Under the pieces are notes generated by a model, which was not told the origin of the DNA, made no database searches, and was given only the letters and a program-made list of their open reading frames with translations. This document shows positions 21,508 to 29,230 of a stretch of 34,253 nt of DNA, one piece after another (within the stretch, counting starts at the first letter, position 1; each line of letters starts with the position of its first letter). The stretch covers positions 4,368 to 38,620 of the forward strand of contig MHWA01000006.1 of the NCBI GenBank assembly GCA_001825335.1, written 5' to 3'. The position numbers were made by a program, and so were the translations under genes. Origin of the DNA: Candidatus Zambryskibacteria bacterium RIFCSPLOWO2_01_FULL_35_19. GTDB taxonomy: Bacteria; Patescibacteriota; Minisyncoccia; Phycocordibacterales; WO2-35-19.

Positions 21508-24354
21508 ATGAATGAAAAAAACAAGGTGCTCAAAAAAAAGATATTTGGTTGGTCAAATACCAATTCTTCATACTCAATAACTGTTCTACCTAAGACGACA
21601 AAAACAGTCTCTTCTATCATTAAAGCGTTAAAAAACAACAATAACACAATCCTAGGACGTGGGGCGGGACAAAGTTATGGTGATCAATCTTTAAATAATG
21701 ACCAGATAATAATAGAAACAAACAGGTTAAATAAAATAATAGAATGGAATAAAAAAACTGGTGTTTTAAAAGTACAATCCGGTGTTACCCTTGATCAAAT
21801 ACTTAACCATTGTTTAAAAGATAATTGGACATTAGCCACTATACCCGGTACTCGTTATGTCACAGTAGGTGGAGCTCTTTCAAATAATGTTCATGGTAAA
21901 AATAGCTACAGAAAAGGAAATTTTGGAGAATGGGTCAAAGAATTCAAAATTATTATCGCTTCTGGAGAAAGTCTTCACTGTTCAAAAGAAATAAATAATG
22001 ACTTATTTTTTGCTGTCATTGGTGGAGCAGGACTGTTTGGTATTGTAACGGAGATAACTTTACAGCTTATTCCTATTCCCTCTCCATATTTATCTGTCAA
22101 AAAAAGCACCGCCTCATCACTTAACGAATTAATGAATGATTTAGATAAAGAGACAGAAAAAAACGATTTTGCTATTGCTCAAGTAGACTGCTTTCCTAAA
22201 ACATCAGAATTAGGTAGAGGCACAATCCATGCGGGTAATTTTACTCAAAACAATTCAAAAACAAAGGACATAGAGTCAATGAGGAAAATATCCCAAAATA
22301 TTTTCGGTATATTTCCTAAAAAATTAATACCTCTAATTGGGAAATATTTTTTAAATGATTACACAATGAAATTGGTCTCTGGATTTAAATATCATCTTGA
22401 TAAAAAAACAAGCTCTGAAAAATATCATCTCCAAGATATATATCAATTCACCTTTCTACTTGATAATGTTCCAAACTGGAAACAAGTATTCCGTCATGGT
22501 TTCTTTGAATACGAACCACTTATTCCAAAAGAAAAAGCGCGAGAAATTATTCCCTTACTTATTGCCCTTACTCACCAATACCAAATGCCTGCTTACCTTT
22601 CTGCTATAAAGGTGCACAGAAAAGACAACTTTCTTTTATCTTATTCTATGGATGGTTACTCTTTTGCCATGGATATCCCACGATGCCCGAAAGAAAAAGA
22701 AAAGCAAGATGAATTATTCCAAAAAATGAATAAAATTGTAATTGATGCTGGGGGTATCGTATATTTGGCTAAAGATGCAAACTTAACAGCAAATGAATTT
22801 CGGAAAATGTATAAAAATGTAGATCAATTTTTAGCATTAAAGAAAAAGTATGATCCAGAAGAGATCTTCCAATCAGATATGTATAGAAGGATTTTTAAAA
22901 ATAATAAAGAGGAAATGACAAATAAAATAAAAGATAGAGAAAACAATGAAAATAAATTATTAAATCTTGATCAAGCTCTAGATTTAGATCAGGAGTATGC
23001 AAATAAGTTATACAAAAAAAATGTAAACGCAGGTCTTTTAGGTATTTATGAAATCTTGGGATTAGATGATTTAGATGCTATATCAGCCGAAGGTATGGAG
23101 ATTAAGCTAAAAGACGGTAGAAAGATATTAGATTTTACATCAGCTTTAGGTATTGTAGCGTTAGGACATAACCACCCAAGAATACTTAAAGCTGAAGAGA
23201 GATGCCGTATAGATAAAATTTTAAATGCAATCAAGTTAGGTCCAAGCAAACTACAATCTGCACTAGCACATAATTTATCAATGCTACTCCCAGATCCTCT
23301 TTCTGTATCATTCTTTACTGTCTCCGGAGCAGAAGCGGTAGAGGCAGCTATGAAGCTTTGTGAAAAAGCACAAGGAACTGTTAGAAATAAATTTATTACC
23401 ACCAAAAACGCCTACCACGGCAAAACTCATACCACTCTGTCTGTGTCGCGTTCTGGCAATTTTAGAGATGGATTCATTCACAGTATTCCAGATGAAAATA
23501 TGATTGAAATACCCTATAACAATATAGATGCTCTAAAAAAAGTATTGAAAGAAAATGGTGACAAGATTGTAGCTATCATAATTGAACCAATTCAAGGGCA
23601 AGGTATAGAAATACCAAAAGAAGGCTACTTAAAATATGTAGTTGATATATGTCATAAAAATAATGTCCTCGTTATATTTGATGAAGTAAAAGTTGGAATG
23701 TCTAGAAGTGGCACCTTTTGTGCATTTCAAAGTGAAGATGTAGTACCAGATGTAGTGACTATATCAAAAGCACTTGGTGGTGGGTCTAGAGCAATAGGAG
23801 CAATGGTTACAAGTGAAAAATTATTTAAAAAAGCATATGGCAAAAGAGAAACTTGTGGACTCCATACTACAACCTTTGGAGGACTCGGAGTATCATGCGC
23901 TGTTGCTATTGAAGCTTTAAATATATTTGGTGACCTTGATTTCCAGAAAAGTGTTAGGGAAAAAGGAGAATACCTTAAAGAAAAATTAGACAACCTTAAA
24001 GCGAAATACCCTAACCAGATCAAAAACATAAAAGGCAGGGGCTTGCTTCAGGGTATCCAGTTTAATTTTAGAAATATATTTAATGGTAAGTTTGAGATCC
24101 CTGCTCTACCACTGATAGACACTTTTGATAAAGTTATGATGGCTAGCTTAGTGCGGACTTTATATAAAAAATATAACATATTGGCACATTTCACTGATTC
24201 AAATATAGACATACTACACATAATGCCTCCTCTGATCGTAGAGAAAGAGCATTTGGATAAGTTCGTAGAAGCACTTGATGAAATTTTAGACAAAGGTTTC
24301 GTCCCTATGGCTTGGAGCTTCACCACCTCAGTCATCAAAGACAAACTACCCTAG
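21508..24354 (+). CDS. Fusion: DprE1-like FAD oxidase + class III PLP aminotransferase
   Basis: 948 residues in one frame. Residues ~1-465 match decaprenylphosphoryl-ribose oxidase DprE1. They show GRGAGQSYGDQS (50-61, FAD pyrophosphate), GTRYVTVGGALSNNVHGKN (114-132), IGGAGLFGIVTE (171-182) and, near the end, YLAKDANLTANEFRKMY, where Lys422 aligns with the active-site Lys418 of the mycobacterial enzyme. Residues ~505-948 are a class III aminotransferase: TSALGIVALGHNHP, FTVSGAEAVEAAMK, AYHGKTHTT, IEPIQGQG, IFDEVKVG with PLP-ring Asp725, and ISKALGGG with PLP Lys754. By family, the first half oxidises a sugar hydroxyl to a ketone and the second aminates a carbonyl, so I infer an amino sugar (perhaps lipid-linked) as product. 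No DprE2-type reductase is in the window. Met470 at 22915 lies in AAAGAGGAAATGA, like an old gene start. Confidence 0.9.
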   Translation: MNEKNKVLKKKIFGWSNTNSSYSITVLPKTTKTVSSIIKALKNNNNTILGRGAGQSYGDQSLNNDQIIIETNRLNKIIEWNKKTGVLKVQSGVTLDQILNHCLKDNWTLATIPGTRYVTVGGALSNNVHGKNSYRKGNFGEWVKEFKIIIASGESLHCSKEINNDLFFAVIGGAGLFGIVTEITLQLIPIPSPYLSVKKSTASSLNELMNDLDKETEKNDFAIAQVDCFPKTSELGRGTIHAGNFTQNNSKTKDIESMRKISQNIFGIFPKKLIPLIGKYFLNDYTMKLVSGFKYHLDKKTSSEKYHLQDIYQFTFLLDNVPNWKQVFRHGFFEYEPLIPKEKAREIIPLLIALTHQYQMPAYLSAIKVHRKDNFLLSYSMDGYSFAMDIPRCPKEKEKQDELFQKMNKIVIDAGGIVYLAKDANLTANEFRKMYKNVDQFLALKKKYDPEEIFQSDMYRRIFKNNKEEMTNKIKDRENNENKLLNLDQALDLDQEYANKLYKKNVNAGLLGIYEILGLDDLDAISAEGMEIKLKDGRKILDFTSALGIVALGHNHPRILKAEERCRIDKILNAIKLGPSKLQSALAHNLSMLLPDPLSVSFFTVSGAEAVEAAMKLCEKAQGTVRNKFITTKNAYHGKTHTTLSVSRSGNFRDGFIHSIPDENMIEIPYNNIDALKKVLKENGDKIVAIIIEPIQGQGIEIPKEGYLKYVVDICHKNNVLVIFDEVKVGMSRSGTFCAFQSEDVVPDVVTISKALGGGSRAIGAMVTSEKLFKKAYGKRETCGLHTTTFGGLGVSCAVAIEALNIFGDLDFQKSVREKGEYLKEKLDNLKAKYPNQIKNIKGRGLLQGIQFNFRNIFNGKFEIPALPLIDTFDKVMMASLVRTLYKKYNILAHFTDSNIDILHIMPPLIVEKEHLDKFVEALDEILDKGFVPMAWSFTTSVIKDKLP

Positions 24355-24357
24355 CCC

Positions 24358-24386
24358 TTGCATTTTAAACCCTTTTGTGATATAGT
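24358..24386 (+). promoter_or_regulatory. Strong promoter of the DUF218-like gene
   Basis: TTGCAT (24358-24363), 17-bp spacer, extended -10 TGA-TATAGT (24381-24386). The start is predicted near 24393, just before the Shine-Dalgarno site. Confidence 0.68.
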
Positions 24387-24413
24387 TAAAAGTAGAAAGA
24401 AAGGAGGTGCTAA

Positions 24414-25079
24414 GTGACCTTAGCTGAACGTATCGCCCGTATTTACGCAGGCAAGTGGTCCACGGCAAGCGAGAAATTCCCTTTGCCATACCACACACTA
24501 GAAGGCCATAATGTCTCCGTGATGTTAGATGTCATAATGAAAGTTACTCACGGAGCAACACGAAATCGATTGGCAAATGGGTCGGTAGCAACAATGAAGT
24601 GTGTTGCCAATCTTCAGGAGAGCTATCCAAATGCAAAGTTGTTCTTCAGCACTTACTCAAGAAACCCAGAAGGAGCAAACGAAAAAAACTGGGTTGAGAA
24701 GATGTTGCCCAGCGCAACTCATGTGGGATCAATCCCTACTACAAGCGCCGAAGCAAAAGCTCTCAGAGCCTTCTATGACGAAATTGACTGGTATCCTTGG
24801 ACCATGCTTATTGTCACCGACGAGTTCAACTCCCGGAGAACCCGGGACATTTATCGGTTGTATTTCCCAGAGACAAATATTTTCATCTTGGCGATTCCCA
24901 TCGCCAAGACTCATGATCCGGAATCACCTATCCTGAACTTCCGGAACATGAACAGAGCAATTTTGTGGGAAACTCTGATCCCCTTGATCCCCTTCTGGGT
25001 TCTAACCCATAGCGGAGACCTGGGAAAGCGAATTCTGGAGTGGCTGTCTTACAGAGTAGCCCAAGCTTCTGCATCCTGA
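24414..25079 (+). CDS. DUF218/YdcF-like protein (tentative), GC-rich singleton
   Basis: 221 residues starting at a GTG with a near-perfect Shine-Dalgarno AAAGGAGGTG six bases upstream. An N-terminal part is followed by AKLFFSTYSRNPEG, VGSIPTTSAEAKALRAFYDEI and MLIVTDEFNSRRTRDIYRLYFPETNIFILAIP. The pattern of a short strand, an E-A helix, then a VT..(F/H)..R(R/A) motif resembles the DUF218/YdcF fold, whose members are linked to envelope glycan metabolism. The match is by eye only. Base composition is higher in G+C than its neighbours (28/60 in bases 24841-24900). It has its own promoter and terminator, unlike the surrounding overlapping genes, so recent acquisition is plausible. No VR-like end or TR match is present. 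Confidence 0.55.
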   Translation: MTLAERIARIYAGKWSTASEKFPLPYHTLEGHNVSVMLDVIMKVTHGATRNRLANGSVATMKCVANLQESYPNAKLFFSTYSRNPEGANEKNWVEKMLPSATHVGSIPTTSAEAKALRAFYDEIDWYPWTMLIVTDEFNSRRTRDIYRLYFPETNIFILAIPIAKTHDPESPILNFRNMNRAILWETLIPLIPFWVLTHSGDLGKRILEWLSYRVAQASAS

Positions 25080-25099
25080 TCAGTTCACTGGTTTCCACC

Positions 25100-25130
25100 C
25101 AGCCCGGACGCGCCAGACGCGGACGGGCTG
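25100..25130 (+). terminator. Terminator after the DUF218-like gene
   Basis: Stem CAGCCCG/CGGGCTG (25100-25106/25124-25130) stacked through a symmetric GA/GA internal loop on CGCG/CGCG, with a CCAGA loop, followed by ATTTGTTTT. The GA/GA tandem mismatch should be stable. Confidence 0.78.
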
Positions 25131-25186
25131 ATTTGTTTTAACATATCTCACCTCTCCTGCACTTAAGATAGAGGGCGGGGGTGAGG

Positions 25187-25849
25187 TTATACTTTTTCAC
25201 TTATCATTAACATCTGGCCAGCCAATGGTTTTATTGGGGAGTGGATGTAGAGACGGACAAGAAGAGGCAGGATAAAATTAGGGATCAAAGAGGAGCTGTC
25301 TTTCATTTCTTGAGGTAGGAAACGCGGTTTTTTCAAAATTATTTTAAAGCCATGCGATATAAGAAAGCTCTCCAGCGAAACATCATTAAAAATCTTTTTA
25401 TGAGTATGGTCGTCAAAATATCTTGCTGGCTGGAGAGAAAAATTCGGCTGCATCAAAATCAATTTGCCACCCATCTTTAACACCCGTTTTACTTCGCCCA
25501 TCACTTTTCCTAATTCCTGATCGTCAAAATGCTCAAATAAGTTGCTAGTGTGAACAATATCGATGGAATTATCTGGGATTTGGGAGAGGTCAGAAGCCGG
25601 GCTATTGATTTTAGTAACACTCGGATTGGCAAAGTTTGAAAGTTCGGGAGAGGGATCAACCGCATATTTTTTTGCCGCTTTGACTTGATTTATAAAATCG
25701 CAATACCCCGCTCCCAAATCAACAACCGCCCCATCTTCTGGTATATATTCACTCTCAAATTTTATGATTTCCTTCCAAACCAAAATTCTCCTCCTATCAG
25801 GATCATATTGTCCAGATTTGTAATATTGATCTTGTGTTTCATTATTCAT
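25187..25849 (-). CDS. Class I SAM-dependent methyltransferase
   Basis: A 220-residue Methyltransf_11-type protein. Motif I is GAVVDLGAGYCDFINQV (~39-55); AVDPSPE, then PDNSIDIVHTSNLFEHFDDQELGKVMGEVKRVLKMGGKLILMQPN. The final ~30 residues are hydrophobic/basic, suggesting membrane association. Last gene of the long - strand glycosyltransferase operon; start overlaps the upstream GT2 stop by four bases. Confidence 0.87.
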   Translation of the reverse strand: MNNETQDQYYKSGQYDPDRRRILVWKEIIKFESEYIPEDGAVVDLGAGYCDFINQVKAAKKYAVDPSPELSNFANPSVTKINSPASDLSQIPDNSIDIVHTSNLFEHFDDQELGKVMGEVKRVLKMGGKLILMQPNFSLQPARYFDDHTHKKIFNDVSLESFLISHGFKIILKKPRFLPQEMKDSSSLIPNFILPLLVRLYIHSPIKPLAGQMLMISEKV

Positions 25850-26562
25850 ATTTTCTTAAAAACATACTTAAATATGACAGGTATCATTTTAAAACCTAAT
25901 TTAGTAGCCCGCCAGATACTGCCTGTATACATCGATTTCCCTACTCTTTCTTTATATATCACAGGTATTTCTATGACTTTTAGATTTTGGCGCAAAATCC
26001 AAATCATTAGCTCCGGATTAAAAGTGCCATCACCTTTAGAAAGAGAGAAAAGTTCTACTATTTTATTTAATGTTTTGCGATTAATAAGTTTATAGGTGCA
26101 ACCAACATCAGTCAAAACTGGTCCATTAAATAAAACTTCCACACATTTAGCCCACAACCAATTTCCAAAACGCACTGGATACGGCATAAAAGCTCCTTCC
26201 CACATAACCTCTCTTGATGTACGAGTACCAAAAACCACGTCAAAATCTTGACTATAAGAAAGAAGTTTTTCTATATCTACTGGTCTAAAAGTGCCATCTG
26301 CTTCGGTCACCACAATCAAATCTCCTTCAGCTTCTTTCAATCCCCTCATAATAGCGTGGCCATAACCTTGATTTTCTTTTTCTTCAATATGTCGAGCCTT
26401 GGTTTTTTTTATTTCCTCTGCTGTATTACCAAGAGCATTATTATCCACTGCCACCACTTCATCGACAAAACCGGTTTCAAAAAAACCTTCTATCACACCC
26501 CTAATACTCTGGGCTTCATTATAAGTAGGAATAACTACACTTACTTTTTTATTTCTATACAT
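25846..26562 (-). CDS. Glycosyltransferase family 2 (DPM1-like)
   Basis: 238 residues. KVSVVIPTYNEAQSIRGVIEGF; VAVDNNALGNTAEEI, where NNALGNT replaces the common NGSTDGT; GYGHAIMRGL; VVTEADGTFRP in the place of the DxD motif (EAD). LTDVGCTYKLINR and GDGTFNPELMIWI follow, as in polyprenyl-phosphate sugar synthases. It overlaps the upstream GT4 by 22 bases and the downstream methyltransferase by four. Confidence 0.86.
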   Translation of the reverse strand: MYRNKKVSVVIPTYNEAQSIRGVIEGFFETGFVDEVVAVDNNALGNTAEEIKKTKARHIEEKENQGYGHAIMRGLKEAEGDLIVVTEADGTFRPVDIEKLLSYSQDFDVVFGTRTSREVMWEGAFMPYPVRFGNWLWAKCVEVLFNGPVLTDVGCTYKLINRKTLNKIVELFSLSKGDGTFNPELMIWILRQNLKVIEIPVIYKERVGKSMYTGSIWRATKLGFKMIPVIFKYVFKKI

Positions 26563-27587
26563 AACTTCTCTATTAAAGCATCCAAACTGTGATTTTCCAA
26601 GACATATTTTTGGAGTTTTTCTGAAGTATTTTTTCTCTCTTCTTCATTAATATTCATCAAAAATTCAATTCTTTCTGTTATATCTTCTGGAGTTTCTCTT
26701 TCTATTATCATTTTTTCATCAATCTCTCCCAATAATGACCTGTTAGCAACCACGAGCAAACAACCACAGGCAGCAGCCTCTAAAATAGTTTTATCAAAAC
26801 TACCACTAGGAGTTAGGTTTACAAAAATATTATGCTCATTATAAATTTTAGGAGTTTTATAATTTGGCACACCTTTATAAAGGTTAACCTTTTCACTCAA
26901 TCCAAATTCTTTGATTTTAGTTTTTATAGAATCGTAATAATCTCCAGTGTTTGGTGTCGGGTCTCCATAAAAATCACAAACGAAATCAACACCTTTTTTA
27001 TTTAAAATATCCAGTGCCTCAATTAATAGATCTGGTTTTTTTATAGAATCCATCCTCCCTAGAAATAATATTTTATTTTTTAGTATTTCGTGACTCATAT
27101 TTCGTGACTCGGTATTGAAAACACCAGTATCTATCCCTACCGGCATTAAAGTTGTTTTTTTAAATTTTGCTGTAAAAGATGTTTTTGAAGTGCAAAAAAC
27201 TTTATTAGAAAGCCAAATAGCGATACAAGTAAGTAAACCTCCTTCTGGGTGATTCCTCCAAAAATAAATCCTTTTACTCATAATCCTCCAAAAAAATCCT
27301 CCCAACAAAATATACCCTTGATTCATATGAACAAAAACTGATTGGTATTCCCTATTTAAACCAAGTATAAGATTAAAGAAATTTTTAACATATTTTATTC
27401 TGCTTCTTCCTGATTCTTTACCCAAAGAAAAAACCTTCACATTCTCTGGTAAATCATACTCACCTTTTTCTAAACAAATAACCGAAATTTTTTCAAATTT
27501 TTTTGAAAGCTCTATTACCCAATTATGAAAAAAACCAAGTGTAGGGTCTTCCTTGTCCATTTTTTGAGTTAGTATTAAAAGCTTCAT
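26541..27587 (-). CDS. Glycosyltransferase family 4, degenerate EX7E
   Basis: A 348-residue GT-B protein. N-terminal LLILTQKMDKEDPTLGFFHNWVIELSKKF is typical. PVGIDTGVF and ILFLGRMDSIKKPDLLIEALDIL occupy the middle. The donor site reads LTPSGSFDKTILEAAACGCLLVVAN, so the second Glu of EX7E is present but the first is replaced by Ser. A 14-nt tandem duplication (27084-27111) encodes part of a loop (TESRNMSHEI). Activity is likely but the missing Glu may alter it. Confidence 0.82.
   Translation of the reverse strand: MKLLILTQKMDKEDPTLGFFHNWVIELSKKFEKISVICLEKGEYDLPENVKVFSLGKESGRSRIKYVKNFFNLILGLNREYQSVFVHMNQGYILLGGFFWRIMSKRIYFWRNHPEGGLLTCIAIWLSNKVFCTSKTSFTAKFKKTTLMPVGIDTGVFNTESRNMSHEILKNKILFLGRMDSIKKPDLLIEALDILNKKGVDFVCDFYGDPTPNTGDYYDSIKTKIKEFGLSEKVNLYKGVPNYKTPKIYNEHNIFVNLTPSGSFDKTILEAAACGCLLVVANRSLLGEIDEKMIIERETPEDITERIEFLMNINEEERKNTSEKLQKYVLENHSLDALIEKLCIEIKK
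27084..27111. repeat. 14-nt tandem duplication in a GT4 gene
   Basis: TATTTCGTGACTCA followed at once by TATTTCGTGACTCG (13 of 14 identical). The unit is 2 x 7 nt, so it shifts frame between copies and the encoded peptides differ. Confidence 0.6.
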
Positions 27588-27591
27588 AATA

Positions 27592-29151
27592 TTATTTATT
27601 AAAAATAAAAAATTTATAAAGCAGGAAATTTTGGATCATCACAAAAAATCCAGCAATAATTTGAGCTAAAATATACCATATACCAAACACATCAACACAA
27701 ACAAACATTATAACGGTATTGGTAATAATTCCTAAAACAGCTACTATAAAAAACTTTGAAAACTGGTAATGCACACCACTGGTTTTCATATCTTTAAAAA
27801 CTACAAATTTCTGTAATGAAAAACTTACAATTAAAGAAATAACAAAAGATAGGATAGAAGAATACAAATACCAAATACCGACAATATCGGTAAATATGTA
27901 AAGCAACCCTATGTTGGTAGTTGCTGCTGTAATACCACATATAAAATAACGCACAAAAATTATTGACCGCCAAATAGTCAATTTAAAATTAATAATTCTG
28001 GAAATAAAATTTCTTTGTTTTAAATTTTCAGAAGTTTTTAAAATAGAGTCGGCATATTTTTTAAAATAATCATCTAATGTTGCCAAATGCTTTTGAGCTA
28101 CCTCTTTAGCCACTTCTCCCATTTTTTCTCTCAAGCCCTGATCTTCATAAATTTTCAAAATACTTTGAGTAAAACATTTTTCATCTTTGGCATCACAAAT
28201 AAAAGCGCTCCTTTGATCTTTTCCGCCAGAGGCGGATCCGCCTACGGCGGAAAAAACTTCTCCAGCCACACCAGTATCAGACAATATTAAAGGTAAACCA
28301 CAAGAAGCCGCCTCTATAGTTGAAACACCATAACCCTCATAAAAAGAAGTAGAAACAAAAGCATCTGCCATTTGATAATAAGGGGTCAAATTATTTTGCC
28401 AACCAGCAAAATATATTTGTTCAAAAATACCCATATTTTGAGCCATTTTTTCAAGACGATTTCTTTCCGAACCATCTCCCACCAAACAAAGTCCCATATC
28501 TTTATTATTTAAATTTTTAAGCACTTTTAAAACCATCTCTATATTTTTTTCTTTTTCCAATCGACAAACCATAATCAGCATAAAAGGAAAAAGCTTTTTT
28601 ATTTCCAAGGACTGTCCTTGGAAAATTTCCATTTTTATAGGCAAAACATCAATATTTTTAGAGTAAGATTCTATTGATTTTTTTATTCTTTCTGAAACCA
28701 CTCTTACCCTATCAGAATATTTCAAAACAAATTCAGCCATCAAAAACCTAATTTTGTTTAGCATTGACGATTCTCTAAAATACTTGTGAGCAAAATCCGT
28801 ATGCACTTGAATATGTAGTGGCAAATTATAAAAAAGTTTTATCAAAGCGCCCACGATACCCGTCTCAAACGGGTCTTGGCATGTTATAACAACATTATTT
28901 TTACCTATTTTCTTTAATATTTTTGCAATTATTTTTATAAAATCAAAAACGTAAAATGCTCTTATTTTTGATTTACTTGGATACAAAAATACGTTGCGCG
29001 AAAGAGTTTGATTTTCAAATTTTGAATCATTTGGAGTAAAAACAACCAGATGCAATTGGTCAAACATTTTTCCATATTCAATCATCCTCTGTCTGACAGC
29101 TGAGTTTTCTTCAAATATTTTTTGACCCATTCCTATAGATATGACTTTCAT
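27592..29151 (-). CDS. Fusion: GT4 glycosyltransferase + GtrA-like membrane domain
   Basis: 519 residues. Residues ~1-370 are GT4: MKVISIGMGQKIFEENSAVRQRM, then ITCQDPFETGIVGALIK, MLIMVCRLEKEKNIEMVLKVLKN and SFYEGYGVSTIEAASCGLPLILSD with intact EX7E. Residues ~385-519 form four membrane helices of the GtrA type (VRYFICGITAATTNIGLLYIF, SLQKFVVFKD, FSKFFIVAVLGIITNTVIMF, NFLLYKFFIF). GtrA is thought to flip or anchor polyprenyl-phosphate glucose; fusion to a GT4 would place sugar addition at the membrane. Between EVF and KDQRS a 10-residue insert SAVGGSASGG is encoded by the palindrome 28222-28251. Overlap is avoided with the downstream GT4 by four bases. Confidence 0.88.
   Translation of the reverse strand: MKVISIGMGQKIFEENSAVRQRMIEYGKMFDQLHLVVFTPNDSKFENQTLSRNVFLYPSKSKIRAFYVFDFIKIIAKILKKIGKNNVVITCQDPFETGIVGALIKLFYNLPLHIQVHTDFAHKYFRESSMLNKIRFLMAEFVLKYSDRVRVVSERIKKSIESYSKNIDVLPIKMEIFQGQSLEIKKLFPFMLIMVCRLEKEKNIEMVLKVLKNLNNKDMGLCLVGDGSERNRLEKMAQNMGIFEQIYFAGWQNNLTPYYQMADAFVSTSFYEGYGVSTIEAASCGLPLILSDTGVAGEVFSAVGGSASGGKDQRSAFICDAKDEKCFTQSILKIYEDQGLREKMGEVAKEVAQKHLATLDDYFKKYADSILKTSENLKQRNFISRIINFKLTIWRSIIFVRYFICGITAATTNIGLLYIFTDIVGIWYLYSSILSFVISLIVSFSLQKFVVFKDMKTSGVHYQFSKFFIVAVLGIITNTVIMFVCVDVFGIWYILAQIIAGFFVMIQNFLLYKFFIFNK
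28222..28251. repeat. Palindromic repeat inserted in the GT4-GtrA gene
   Basis: Thirty bases made of two back-to-back hairpins: TCCGCC-AGA-GGCGGA and TCCGCC-TAC-GGCGGA, sharing the central palindrome GGCGGATCCGCC. It is wholly GC-rich in an AT-rich gene and adds ten codons (SAVGGSASGG) without breaking the frame. It has the look of a REP-like mobile palindrome. Confidence 0.72.
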
Positions 29152-29230
29152 CCCGTTAGAAATTTAACTTTTAAAAATTTGTTATTTAATTTTAAGTATA
29201 GTGAGTATATCATGATATTTCTAACGGGAT
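29150..29230. mobile_element. 81-bp element bounded by 14-bp perfect inverted repeats (MITE-like)
   Basis: ATCCCGTTAGAAAT (29150-29163) and its exact complement at 29217-29230 flank 53 AT-rich bases. The left copy includes bases of the ATG of the 29151 gene; the right copy supplies the TAG stop of the 29221 gene (reading SR-stop). As RNA it can form a 14-bp stem between the two genes. No target-site duplication is evident and no transposase is nearby, so it could also be a regulatory hairpin. Confidence 0.5.

Noticed and set aside
24414..25079. A second DGR target
   Set aside because: Its GC-rich style and ...QASAS end recalled the target, but it has no segment matching the TR and no CLec-like tail.
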